In this document: piece by piece, positions 7,024-14,235 of the stretch
Position numbering within the stretch: position 1 is the first letter of the stretch
How the letters are laid out: every line of letters starts with the position of its first letter
DNA from: Bacteroidales bacterium UBA5072
Lineage (GTDB): Bacteria > Bacteroidota > Bacteroidia > Bacteroidales > UBA10428
Length of the DNA stretch: 17,957 bases
Direction of reading: 5' to 3'
Assembly: GCA_002415855.1 (NCBI GenBank)
Contig: DIAS01000064.1
Span: 30,028-47,984 of the forward strand
Notes under the pieces: generated by a model
Told to the model about the DNA's origin: nothing
Seen by the model: only the letters and a program-made list of their open reading frames with translations
Databases searched by the model: none
Translations under genes and position numbers: made by a program

Positions 7024-7332
7024 TTTTTTACGTTTTTGTATTTTGCGAATATACGAAATGGATATGAAATAGTCATGCCCATAGGCAGATTTTGTATTCA
7101 AATGATCGGGATGTATGGCATATTGCCGGAATCAGTTCATTGCGCAGTGACAGGTTTTACCGTATATTTTACAGCCAGCTTTACCGGTGATTTTGTCTGC
7201 ATTTCTGCAAGGAACCTATAATAAGCAGATTCTATATAATATTAGCATCTTTGAATATTCGGTTGAAAAAAACAATGGAAATTTAAAATATGTACGCACT
7301 TGTTTCGTCTCAGATAGTAGAAAGTAGAATCA
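7024..7332. promoter_or_regulatory. divergent intergenic region between the ars cluster and the sigma factor gene
   Basis: This 309-bp stretch separates two divergent transcripts and must hold both promoters. A short frame at 7036-7221 on the plus strand has no protein-like features and is not called. On the minus strand, TATATTCG about 25-35 nt before the thioredoxin-like start resembles the Bacteroidota -7 element TAnnTTTG with one mismatch; no convincing -33 TTTG is seen. On the plus strand 7230-7300 is very AT-rich and has the small palindromes TAATATTA and GAATATTC, but no promoter I would defend. No RNA gene or riboswitch is recognised. Confidence 0.5.
7040..7059. promoter_or_regulatory. 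candidate ArsR operator
   Basis: This 20-bp imperfect dyad begins ATTT and ends AAAT, with six of ten symmetric positions paired. It overlaps the -7-like element of the ars cluster, 17-36 nt before the first start codon, where an ArsR repressor would block transcription. The symmetry is modest and the region is AT-rich, so the call rests mainly on position. Confidence 0.3.
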
Positions 7333-7893
7333 ATGAGTCCCAGAGAGTCGGAAAGGATAAGTTCAGCCTATAATGCCGAACGGAAAAAGCTGCTTGGTTA
7401 TATCAGGAACAGAATTCCCGGCGGCGTTGAAGCAGAAGATATACTGCAGGATGTCTTCTACCAGCTTACCCTTGGTTTTAGAGACCTTGAAAGAATAGAA
7501 AACCTTACTGCCTGGTTGTATAAAGTGACCAATAACCGCATCATCGATCTCTTTCGCAAGAAGAGGCCCATCAGTGTCAGTTACTCGGAAACAGCCGGAG
7601 AAAGTGAAGATGGTCCCATATCACTCGCGGATATTCTCCCGGCTCTCGGATCCGCGCCGGAAGATGAGGAGCTTAAAGATATGATCTGGGACGTGATTGA
7701 GGAGGTGCTCAACAACCTGCCGGACGAGCAGCGTGAAGTTTTCATCGCAAATGAGTTTGAGGATACCGGCTTCAAGGAGATTTCCGCAACAACCGGCGTA
7801 GCCGTCAATACGCTTATTTCAAGAAAGAGATACGCTGTACTGGCACTCAGGACAAAACTGGAGGAATTGTATAAACTGTTTAAAAACAAATAA
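7333..7893 (+). CDS. ECF-type RNA polymerase sigma factor
   Basis: This 186-residue protein has the two conserved domains of an extracytoplasmic-function sigma factor. Region 2 (about 12-78) includes AEDILQDVFYQL (34-45) and WLYKVTNNRIIDLFRKKR (61-78), which binds core polymerase and the -10 element. Region 4 (about 120-180) includes NNLPDEQREVFIANEFEDTGFKEI and a helix-turn-helix ending in NTLISRKRYAVLALR. The linker (80-115) is acidic. No classical anti-sigma factor with a zinc-binding motif is adjacent. Instead, a small membrane protein gene begins two bases after the stop codon. The gene is divergent from the ars cluster; a link to arsenic stress is possible from position only. Confidence 0.93.
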   Translation: MSPRESERISSAYNAERKKLLGYIRNRIPGGVEAEDILQDVFYQLTLGFRDLERIENLTAWLYKVTNNRIIDLFRKKRPISVSYSETAGESEDGPISLADILPALGSAPEDEELKDMIWDVIEEVLNNLPDEQREVFIANEFEDTGFKEISATTGVAVNTLISRKRYAVLALRTKLEELYKLFKNK

Positions 7894-7895
7894 CT

Positions 7896-8198
7896 ATGAA
7901 ACACTTGAGAATATTGAAGTATGTAGGATTTGGCGTGCTGGGAATAGCTTTTATTTTCCTTGCCATTTACGTCACAATGAGCCTTTGGAACTGGCTTATT
8001 CCGTTGCTGTTCCATGGACCGGTATTAACATTCTGGCAGACTGCAGGACTGTTCCTGTTATCGAAGATACTCCTTACCGGTATTGCCCCTGGCGGTCATT
8101 CCAGGAAACATAGCAAATACTGGCATCACCGGTACAGTGATAAATACAGGTCATGCTGCACGGAAGAAGGCAATGAACCAGCGCCCCAACAGACATAA
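7896..8198 (+). CDS. small two-helix membrane protein linked to the sigma factor
   Basis: This 100-residue protein is very probably cotranslated with the sigma factor, since only two bases separate them. It has two hydrophobic helices (about 9-31 and 44-62) joined by the aromatic stretch LWNWLIPLLFHGPVLTFWQ. The C-terminal tail of about 38 residues is polar and unusually rich in histidine (H68, H72, H77, H78), and it has a vicinal cysteine pair C87-C88. I recognise similar proteins with a WNWL-P-LF core next to sigma factors in Bacteroidota but know no assigned function. It could act as a membrane anchor or anti-sigma factor, or be a stress or metal sensor. No function is claimed. Confidence 0.8.
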   Translation: MKHLRILKYVGFGVLGIAFIFLAIYVTMSLWNWLIPLLFHGPVLTFWQTAGLFLLSKILLTGIAPGGHSRKHSKYWHHRYSDKYRSCCTEEGNEPAPQQT

Positions 8199-8283
8199 GA
8201 TAATGCCAGAAGGTTGTCAGGCCCGGACTTTACTGCAAAGGAATGACCGGTATTAATAAATGAAAATGGTTTTTATTTGAAAG

Positions 8284-8316
8284 ATTCGGACTTTCATCAA
8301 GTCCGGATTTTTTATT
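8284..8316 (+). terminator. intrinsic terminator after the sigma factor operon
   Basis: The arms CGGACTT (8287-8293) and AAGTCCG (8299-8305) pair perfectly around the loop TCATC. The stem extends outward by about three more pairs including a wobble. A T-rich tract (ATTTTTTATTT) follows at once. It lies about 90 nt after the small membrane protein stop codon and separates that operon from ric. Confidence 0.85.
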
Positions 8317-8347
8317 TCCTGAAATTACATTCAAATTAATAAATTAG

Positions 8348-8370
8348 GATATTATAATCTTTATATTATC
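8348..8370. promoter_or_regulatory. near-palindrome upstream of ric
   Basis: This 23-bp AT-rich sequence runs from GATATTATA to TATATTATC. Nine of the eleven positions on each side of the central base pair with their mirror positions. It ends 37 nt before the ric start codon, and a TATCTTTA sequence resembling the Bacteroidota -7 element lies between. The position suits an operator for a nitric-oxide or redox regulator, but the sequence does not match the CRP/FNR or NsrR sites I know. Confidence 0.4.
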
Positions 8371-8407
8371 AATTTTCCTTATCTTTACCTTTCTTAAAAC
8401 TCATCCT

Positions 8408-9136
8408 ATGGAATTGAATGTAAATACCAGTGTGGGTGAAATTGTACGTGTCAATTACAAGACCGCCCATATTTTTGATCAGCACAGGATTGATTTCTGC
8501 TGCGGAGGTGATAAAACCCTGCACGAAGCCTGCTCAACGGCAAGGGTAGATGAGGAAGCACTTTTATCGACCCTCAGGTACATCATGCAGGAAACCGATT
8601 CCGATTCCCGATATTTTGAGAACTTGTCGGCGGACTTGCTCTGTAATTATATTGTGGAACGCCATCATGATTATATCAATGAAAATGTTCCCTTTATTCA
8701 AAAGAAGCTGCAGAAACTTTGTGATGTGCACGGGAGAAACCATCCGGAGATTCATGATATTAAGAAACTGTTTGACGCTTCGGCCGCGAATTTAAGTATG
8801 CACATGAAGAAAGAGGAGCTCATGCTTTTTCCGTATATCAAACGTCTGGTAAAGGCAAAAAACGAAGGCAAACCAATTGAAGCGCCTTATTTTGGCAATA
8901 TCCGCAATCCGGTCAGTTCTATGGTGGCCGAGCACCAGGAGGAAGGGTTACGGTTCATACGGATTGCCAAAATGACGGATGAATACACCATTCCCCCCGA
9001 CGGGTGCAATACTTACCAGGTGACCTACCAGTCCCTTCACGATTTTGAAATGGATCTGCACAGGCATATCCATTTAGAGAACAACATTTTATTCCCCAAA
9101 GCTGCAGAACTGGAAAAGGGTGTAATTATGCATTAA
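8408..9136 (+). CDS. ric: RIC/YtfE/ScdA di-iron iron-sulfur cluster repair protein
   Basis: This 242-residue cytoplasmic protein repairs Fe-S clusters damaged by nitric oxide or oxidants. The N-terminal ScdA_N domain (about 1-60) carries the typical DFCCGGDKTL motif with C31-C32. The C-terminal hemerythrin-like domain has candidate di-iron ligands at H86, H132, E136, H176, H220 and E224, and its last helix HIHLENNILFPKA is nearly diagnostic. One more histidine ligand is expected between H86 and H132 and could be H108 or H112. Length matches the family. It has its own upstream region, cut off from the sigma factor operon by a terminator, so separate control is likely. It ends 6 bp from the convergent phosphoesterase gene. 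Confidence 0.95.
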   Translation: MELNVNTSVGEIVRVNYKTAHIFDQHRIDFCCGGDKTLHEACSTARVDEEALLSTLRYIMQETDSDSRYFENLSADLLCNYIVERHHDYINENVPFIQKKLQKLCDVHGRNHPEIHDIKKLFDASAANLSMHMKKEELMLFPYIKRLVKAKNEGKPIEAPYFGNIRNPVSSMVAEHQEEGLRFIRIAKMTDEYTIPPDGCNTYQVTYQSLHDFEMDLHRHIHLENNILFPKAAELEKGVIMH

Positions 9137-9142
9137 AAATTT

Positions 9143-10255
9143 TCAGGGAACAAAGTACACATCTACCAGCATAATTTCCGACTTGCCGGCTGTTTTCACC
9201 GGGGGCCCCCACAAACGCAGACCACTGGTAACAAAAAAATGTGTATTACTGATTTTTCTGTATCCCCAGCTCAGGTCATAAACAAACCGTGTAATCAGGT
9301 TAATTGGAAAGAGTTGCCCGTTATGTGTATGTCCAGAGAATTGTATATCCGCAATCGTGCCGCTTACCTCCTGAAGCTCCGTGGGGCGGTGATCCAGTAT
9401 GATTACAGGCAGATCATGGGGTATTTTGTTTAGCAGATCGCCGATAGTTTGGCGCTTCCTGCTGTGCTTGTCAATTCTTCCGACCAGATAAAACAAACTG
9501 TCAATCTTTATTACGGTATCGCGAAGCAGGATTATACCTGATTCCCGGATGAAATCAGCCTGGCCGTTTACACCATAATACTCATGATTTCCCGGAACGC
9601 CATAGGCATTGCATGTCAGATGCAGGTTGCCAAGGACAGCCTTTATCCCGTCCGCATTCTTTTCCTCACTATTCTCCTCTGCCAGGTCGCCGCCATAAAA
9701 TATGAAATCAGGCTGCAAAGCTTTCATTTTACCGGCATACTGTTCGATGAATTTCAAACGTGTATCATGGCGGATATGCAGATCTGCCACAAAAGCGATC
9801 CGTACGTGATCCGTTTGTGACCTTCTTTTTGGGACCTCTATCCGGTATTTTGTAACACGCGTGATATTCAGGTTGATGACGCCGGCTATTACGATACCTG
9901 CAGCCAAGAATATCATGGAGGACAATGTACGGAACCTGAAGGAGAAACGTTTTCTGGTTTCAGCGGAAACAACCCGGATCAGCAGATTAAGCAACAGAAA
10001 CAGGTCAAAAAGAATTACTGACAGGAACAGATAGAGAAAAAAGGGCAGGAGATAGTCAGCCATATGCGATAATACCTCCATTAGCAATTCCGGGCCATGG
10101 GATAAGGTTTCAGTAAGGGGATAAATTCCGGCGAGTAACAGGTAAACAGTAAAATACAACCATTGGTAACGCTTGTCGATAAAGAGGTATTTTATCCGGA
10201 AAAAGACGTAGATGTTGGGGATAATATAAGTCAGTGCGAGGAACAGGTGAAACAT
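9143..10255 (-). CDS. membrane-anchored calcineurin-like metallophosphoesterase
   Basis: This 370-residue protein has about four N-terminal membrane helices (roughly 3-20, 32-48, 68-95 and 112-130) followed by a metallophosphoesterase domain (150-370). All five metal-site motifs are present: VADLH (D158, H160), YGGDL (D190), GNHEYY (N223, H224), LDHRP (H289) and SGHTHNGQ (H309, H311), so it is expected to be active with two bound metals. The layout resembles YkuE/YaeI-type proteins, some of which act on phospholipid or lipid A precursors; the substrate here cannot be read. It is a single gene, convergent with ric and divergent from the DUF1846 gene, with 127 bp between the two start codons. 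Confidence 0.92.
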   Translation of the reverse strand: MFHLFLALTYIIPNIYVFFRIKYLFIDKRYQWLYFTVYLLLAGIYPLTETLSHGPELLMEVLSHMADYLLPFFLYLFLSVILFDLFLLLNLLIRVVSAETRKRFSFRFRTLSSMIFLAAGIVIAGVINLNITRVTKYRIEVPKRRSQTDHVRIAFVADLHIRHDTRLKFIEQYAGKMKALQPDFIFYGGDLAEENSEEKNADGIKAVLGNLHLTCNAYGVPGNHEYYGVNGQADFIRESGIILLRDTVIKIDSLFYLVGRIDKHSRKRQTIGDLLNKIPHDLPVIILDHRPTELQEVSGTIADIQFSGHTHNGQLFPINLITRFVYDLSWGYRKISNTHFFVTSGLRLWGPPVKTAGKSEIMLVDVYFVP

Positions 10256-10382
10256 TTCCTGAATTTTTACAAGTCAAACCTGAACCAAGATAGGAAATAA
10301 ATTCCAGGTTCACATCACCGATAATTTTGCTAATATTGGTATTCCGAAACCAACCAGGGTACTTATATTTTTCAACCTTAAA

Positions 10383-11909
10383 ATGAAAGACACAAATCAC
10401 ATCGGATTTGACAATGAGAAATACCTCAGGGAGCAGACTGCTGCTATCCTCGAAAGAGTTAACCGGTTTAACCACAAACTTTATCTGGAGTTTGGAGGCA
10501 AGATCCTGCATGATTATCATGCAGCCAGAGTACTGCCCGGTTTTGATCCGAATGTGAAAATGCGGCTTTTGCAGAAATTAAAGGACAAGATTGATGTAAT
10601 ACTGTGCATACATGCCGGTGCCATTGAAAGGAAAAAGGTAAGGGCCGATTTCGGCATTACCTATGATGCTGACGCCTTAAAGACCATTGATGATTTCAGG
10701 GAGTGGGGTATTGATATCACTGCTGTTGTGATCACCCGATACGAGAACCAGTCACCTGCAAAAGCCTTCAAGAACAAGCTCGAATTAAGGGGTGTAAAGG
10801 TTTATTTGCATTATCCGACAAAGGGTTATCCTACGGATGTCGATCTGATTGTAAGCGATCAGGGATATGGGGTAAATGAATACATCACCACCCAAAAGCC
10901 CATTGTTATTGTTACAGGACCCGGACCGGGAAGCGGCAAACTTGCCACCTGCCTTTGCAATCTTTACCACGAATATAAGAGAGGAGTCAAAGCCGGATAT
11001 GCCAAATTTGAAACCTTTCCGATCTGGGACCTGCCGGTAGATCACAAGGTGAATGTTGCCTATGAGGCAGCCACCGTGGATCTGAAAGATGAGGTGCTGA
11101 TTGATGAGCATCACCTGAAAGCCTATCAGATAGAGACTGTCAATTATAACCGTGATATTGAAGCGTTCCATTTGCTGAAAAGGATCATCGAAAAAATAAC
11201 TGGGGGAGAGTCGATGTACTTGTCTCCGACAGATATGGGCGTTAACCGTGCCAGTTCGGGTATTGTTAATGACAGCATCATATCTGAAGCTTTGCACCAG
11301 GAGATCATCCGGAGGTATTTCCGGTGTGCTGTTGAATATGCTTTGGGTCTTGTTGATAAGGAAACCCTCGACCGGGCAGTTGAGATCATGAACAGAGTTG
11401 GTGCAAAGGTTGAAGACCGAAAAGTGATAATGCCTGCCAGAGAAGCTGCCAGAGATGCCGAAAAGGGCGGAAAAGGTAATGACGGGATCTTTTGCGGGGC
11501 TGCAATTGAATTGCATGATGGCTCCATAATAACCGGCAAGAATTCCTCCCTGATGCATGCTGCTTCGAGTCTGATCTTAAATGCAACAAAGCACCTGGCA
11601 GGGATCCCCGATAGCATGTACCTTTTACCCAAGAACATCCTTGATTCGGTGACCTACTTGAAAAAAGACATCCTCGAGGGCAGGATGGTCAGCCTCGATC
11701 TGGATGAGACATTAATTGTGCTTGGGATAAGCGCCTTGTCGAATCCTGCTGCAAAAATGGCATTGGAGAGCCTGAATGGTTTGCGTGATTGCGAAGTACA
11801 TATTACCCATATTCCGACACCCGGTGATGAAGCGGGATTGCGAAAACTAAAGGTCAACCTCACCTGTGATCCTGAGTATTCCAGCAGGAGTCTTTTTATT
11901 GGCGGATAA
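10383..11909 (+). CDS. DUF1846 (UPF0371) family protein
   Basis: This is a 508-residue soluble protein with no signal peptide or membrane helix. It matches DUF1846 over its whole length: an N-terminal GFDNEKYLREQTAAILERV, then FGGKILHDYHAARVLPGFDP, the glycine-rich VTGPGPGSGKLATCLCNLYHE (about 178-198), and a distal GNDGIFCGAAIELHDGSIITGKNS. The glycine-rich stretch looks like a nucleotide-binding loop, and members are sometimes listed as ATP-dependent proteins, but I know of no firm biochemical function. Length equals the usual size of about 500. The start at 10383 leads straight into the conserved N-terminus. It appears to be a single-gene unit, with a possible terminator about 135 nt after its stop. 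Confidence 0.93.
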   Translation: MKDTNHIGFDNEKYLREQTAAILERVNRFNHKLYLEFGGKILHDYHAARVLPGFDPNVKMRLLQKLKDKIDVILCIHAGAIERKKVRADFGITYDADALKTIDDFREWGIDITAVVITRYENQSPAKAFKNKLELRGVKVYLHYPTKGYPTDVDLIVSDQGYGVNEYITTQKPIVIVTGPGPGSGKLATCLCNLYHEYKRGVKAGYAKFETFPIWDLPVDHKVNVAYEAATVDLKDEVLIDEHHLKAYQIETVNYNRDIEAFHLLKRIIEKITGGESMYLSPTDMGVNRASSGIVNDSIISEALHQEIIRRYFRCAVEYALGLVDKETLDRAVEIMNRVGAKVEDRKVIMPAREAARDAEKGGKGNDGIFCGAAIELHDGSIITGKNSSLMHAASSLILNATKHLAGIPDSMYLLPKNILDSVTYLKKDILEGRMVSLDLDETLIVLGISALSNPAAKMALESLNGLRDCEVHITHIPTPGDEAGLRKLKVNLTCDPEYSSRSLFIGG

Positions 11910-12044
11910 TATTCCTGACTCTCCCGACAAATTAATGCAAATCAGTCTGCCAAAAATACGTATTAAAATTATCCTAGTGGGTAAGAGGTTCCTGTACAAA
12001 GCCAATTTTCAATGATGATAGAAAATACTTTAAGCATAACTTGA

Positions 12045-12066
12045 CCGGATCATCCGGGAGATTTTT
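12045..12066 (+). terminator. possible intrinsic terminator of the DUF1846 gene
   Basis: CCGGA-TCA-TCCGG forms a short GC-rich hairpin (five pairs, three-base loop), followed by GAGATTTTT. It lies between convergent genes, about 135 nt past the DUF1846 stop codon and 4 nt before the end of the next minus-strand gene. The stem is short and the T-run starts a few bases late, so confidence is moderate. Confidence 0.5.
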
Positions 12067-12069
12067 AAA

Positions 12070-12636
12070 CTAGTCAATAAAACTTAGCCAGGTATCAATA
12101 CATAACGGAATACTTTCATCAACCGGTTCGCCTTCTGCAAGTGTTCTGAAGAAAGATTCGCAAATCTTGTAAGGCATCATTTCCAGGTTTCGGATAAATG
12201 GTCGCAATACCGGCTGATTTTTATGTTCGGCAAATTGGCCTGTTACCCATTTCAGCTTTGTATTTCTTACAAAACATTCGCCCCAGTAATAGGACACCCT
12301 GAGCAAATAATTGCCTGATTCTTCGTCGAAATGATAGAGGCCTTTTTTATAGTTATCAGTGTCCGTAATCCATTGGGGTAAGCTGTAATCAGGCTCATCC
12401 GGTATTTTGACCATTTTACCGGAAACCCATTCAAATAGCGCGGGCAATGATGCGAAGGAGTAATCATGGATAATGTTGGCTTTATTGAGTTCCTCTTCCA
12501 GGGAGCTGAAACCTTTCGAGGATATTTCCAGATAGTTTTGCAGGACAAGTTTTGCTTCTTTAGCTTTTAATTTGTCAAAGAATTCCTCAGTGGCCTTTGG
12601 TTCCATAGGATTTTCCATTTTTACTTTGAATCTCAT
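12070..12636 (-). CDS. unrecognised 188-residue protein
   Basis: I do not recognise this family. It looks like a real gene: one long frame, balanced amino-acid use and no competing frame. The protein is soluble, with no signal peptide. The first 55 residues are helical and charged (FFDKLKAKEAKLVLQNYLEI). A middle part rich in Trp, Tyr and Asp follows, then LLRVSYYWGECFVRN (111-125) and an LKW-TG stretch. The YYWGE pattern is reminiscent of small cytoplasmic proteins of the SMI1/immunity type, but the likeness is too weak for a call. The start could be the ATG at 12636, 12618 or 12606. It lies 142 bp downstream of the methyltransferase gene on the same strand and need not be in an operon with it. 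Confidence 0.7.
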   Translation of the reverse strand: MRFKVKMENPMEPKATEEFFDKLKAKEAKLVLQNYLEISSKGFSSLEEELNKANIIHDYSFASLPALFEWVSGKMVKIPDEPDYSLPQWITDTDNYKKGLYHFDEESGNYLLRVSYYWGECFVRNTKLKWVTGQFAEHKNQPVLRPFIRNLEMMPYKICESFFRTLAEGEPVDESIPLCIDTWLSFID

Positions 12637-12778
12637 CTAAAATGGTAGGAATCTTGTGATTATACAGAGAAATTGCCAATCGACAGGGACTCCTTTCATG
12701 ACTTGGTTAAAACACTGTTCTCTTTTTATAATCCTGTTGTGAGTCGAATCTTTTCTCCTGCGCTTTTTCTTTTATAAA

Positions 12779-13387
12779 TTACAAGTGTTTGAATCTGGAA
12801 AAAGGAATCAGCATCGGTACCTCTTTCTTGTATTCTTCATAAGAAGCTCCGAATTCCAGAACAAGTTTCCTTTCTTCAAGTAATGTCCCGATAATGATAT
12901 AGACTGTCAATACCGAATTTACCACAATATCAGATAATCTTGATGTCTGACACCACAGGAACAGCAATGTGGCCAAATACATCGGGTGTCTGACTATTCC
13001 CAACAAACCTGTCTTTTTGATCCCCTCCTCCTGATTAATTGTCTTTTTATTCCAGAAATTCATCAACTGACGAATTCCCATGAAGGCCAGAGAATCATAT
13101 TCAAATAGGAAAGTTTTAAAGAATATCAGCAAAGTGCAGATCAATAAGGTATATCGGACATAGGACCAGGGTGGATGATAATAAATTATTACCTCACTTT
13201 GCAGGGGAGCAGTATATTTGATTACTGGAATTAGCAACACAGTCGAAATCAATACATAAAGGAGTCTGTAAAATGCATAATAGCTTTTTAGCGATCGTTT
13301 CATCAGCTGTGTGAATTTAATACTGATCAGGTAACTGTGCAAGGCACAGTATCCTGTCCATATTAAGGCAATTAAAAAGTAATTCAT
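12779..13387 (-). CDS. PEMT/ICMT-type membrane methyltransferase family protein
   Basis: This 202-residue protein has about five or six membrane helices. The C-terminal half carries the signature of isoprenylcysteine/phospholipid methyltransferase-like proteins: GIVRHPMYLATLLFLW (130-145, with H134) and IGTLLEERKLVLEFGASYEEYKKEVPMLIP (166-195, with E171-E172). These motifs bind S-adenosylmethionine at the membrane surface. The N-terminal part (ALHSYLISIKF) resembles NnrU and MddA-like members. The acceptor could be a lipid, a thiol such as methanethiol or another small molecule; the sequence does not decide. Only the start at 13387 gives the full first helix. The neighbours give no strong clue to its pathway. 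Confidence 0.87.
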   Translation of the reverse strand: MNYFLIALIWTGYCALHSYLISIKFTQLMKRSLKSYYAFYRLLYVLISTVLLIPVIKYTAPLQSEVIIYYHPPWSYVRYTLLICTLLIFFKTFLFEYDSLAFMGIRQLMNFWNKKTINQEEGIKKTGLLGIVRHPMYLATLLFLWCQTSRLSDIVVNSVLTVYIIIGTLLEERKLVLEFGASYEEYKKEVPMLIPFSRFKHL

Positions 13388-13514
13388 GCGAACCAGCTGA
13401 AAATATAATGTTATAAAAATACACCGTTTTGGCCATGATAAGATCTAAAATCACAATATTTTTCTTTATTCAGGTCGCTGGTAACCCAGGTTTGTTCATC
13501 CTTTGAACCCTCAG

Positions 13515-13538
13515 AAAAAAACAGGCTACCATGCCACC
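13515..13538 (-). terminator. weak terminator candidate after kdpE
   Basis: On the minus strand, 20 nt after the kdpE stop codon, GGTGGC and GTAGCC form an imperfect hairpin around ATG, with a wobble and one mismatch. TG and a run of seven T follow. The T-run is good but the stem is weak, so it is only a candidate for the end of the kdp transcript. Confidence 0.35.
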
Positions 13539-13557
13539 GTTATAGCAGAGATTTTTT

Positions 13558-14235
13558 CTAACTGCCGAACCTGTATCCAATGCCCGATTCAGTTACCAGC
13601 AAGGTAGGCTTGCCGGGATCATCCTCGATCTTCTTTCTGAGTTGAGCCACAAAAACACGCAAATACTGGGTCTGTTCCTGATAGGAATATCCCCAAATTT
13701 CTTTCAGAATGTATTGATGTGTAAGAACCCTTCCCGCGTTCCTGGCCAACAAGGCAAGCAGGTTGAATTCAGTGGAAGTAAGTTTCAGAATACTGTTTTG
13801 CTTACGCACGATATGATCAACAATGTCAATTTCAAGATCGTCAATGGTAATGCTTTTTGTCAGTTCATCGCCTTTATTTTGGCGTAGTGCAGATCTGACA
13901 CGTGCCAGCAACTCCCCTGTCCTGAATGGTTTAGTGAGATAGTCATTTGCTCCGTTGTCCAGAGCTTCAACAACATCCTCTTCGGTATTCCTGACGGTCA
14001 GAATAATAATCGGCTTCTGATACCATGTACGAAGTTTCTTAAGTATTTCCAGTCCGTCAATATCGGGAAGTCCCAGGTCAAGGATTATTCCTGAAGGCTG
14101 GTGACTGGCAGCTGCGCTAAGCCCCTCTTTCCCGTCACCCGCCTTAATGATTTTATAACCGTTAGCTGACAGGGCTATTTCAAGCAGACGACGGATCTGC
14201 ACCTCATCATCGATTATCAGCAAGGTATCAGCCAT
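13558..14235 (-). CDS. kdpE: KdpE response regulator
   Basis: This 225-residue OmpR/PhoB-type regulator activates the potassium pump operon when phosphorylated by KdpD. The receiver domain (1-118) has D9-D10, the phospho-acceptor D53 in ILDLGLPDIDG, T80 and K102 in TKPF. The winged-helix domain (about 128-225) has KLTSTEFNLLALLARNAGRVLTH and the recognition helix region QTQYLRVFVAQLRKKIE, and ends with the usual ESGIGYRF. The length equals that of E. coli KdpE. The start codon lies inside the end of kdpD (8-base overlap), which implies coupled translation. It is the last gene of the operon. Confidence 0.97.
   Translation of the reverse strand: MADTLLIIDDEVQIRRLLEIALSANGYKIIKAGDGKEGLSAAASHQPSGIILDLGLPDIDGLEILKKLRTWYQKPIIILTVRNTEEDVVEALDNGANDYLTKPFRTGELLARVRSALRQNKGDELTKSITIDDLEIDIVDHIVRKQNSILKLTSTEFNLLALLARNAGRVLTHQYILKEIWGYSYQEQTQYLRVFVAQLRKKIEDDPGKPTLLVTESGIGYRFGS

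Noticed and set aside
7036..7221. Open frame of 61 residues in the ars/sigma intergenic region
   Set aside because: It has no recognisable motif or coding character, and overlaps the region that must hold the ars promoter.
10265..10313. AACCTG and CAGGTT short inverted repeat between the phosphoesterase and DUF1846 genes
   Set aside because: Six-base arms separated by more than 20 bases are expected by chance, and there is no T-run.
10785..11558. Long antisense frame of 257 residues within the DUF1846 gene
   Set aside because: The DUF1846 frame matches a known family over its full length; the antisense translation shows no domain or motif.
12637..12699. A 20-codon upstream frame on the minus strand whose stop codon touches the ATG at 12636
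   Set aside because: The arrangement could be a leader peptide, but the peptide has no regulatory codon run, no hairpin pair is seen, and the true start of the downstream gene is uncertain.
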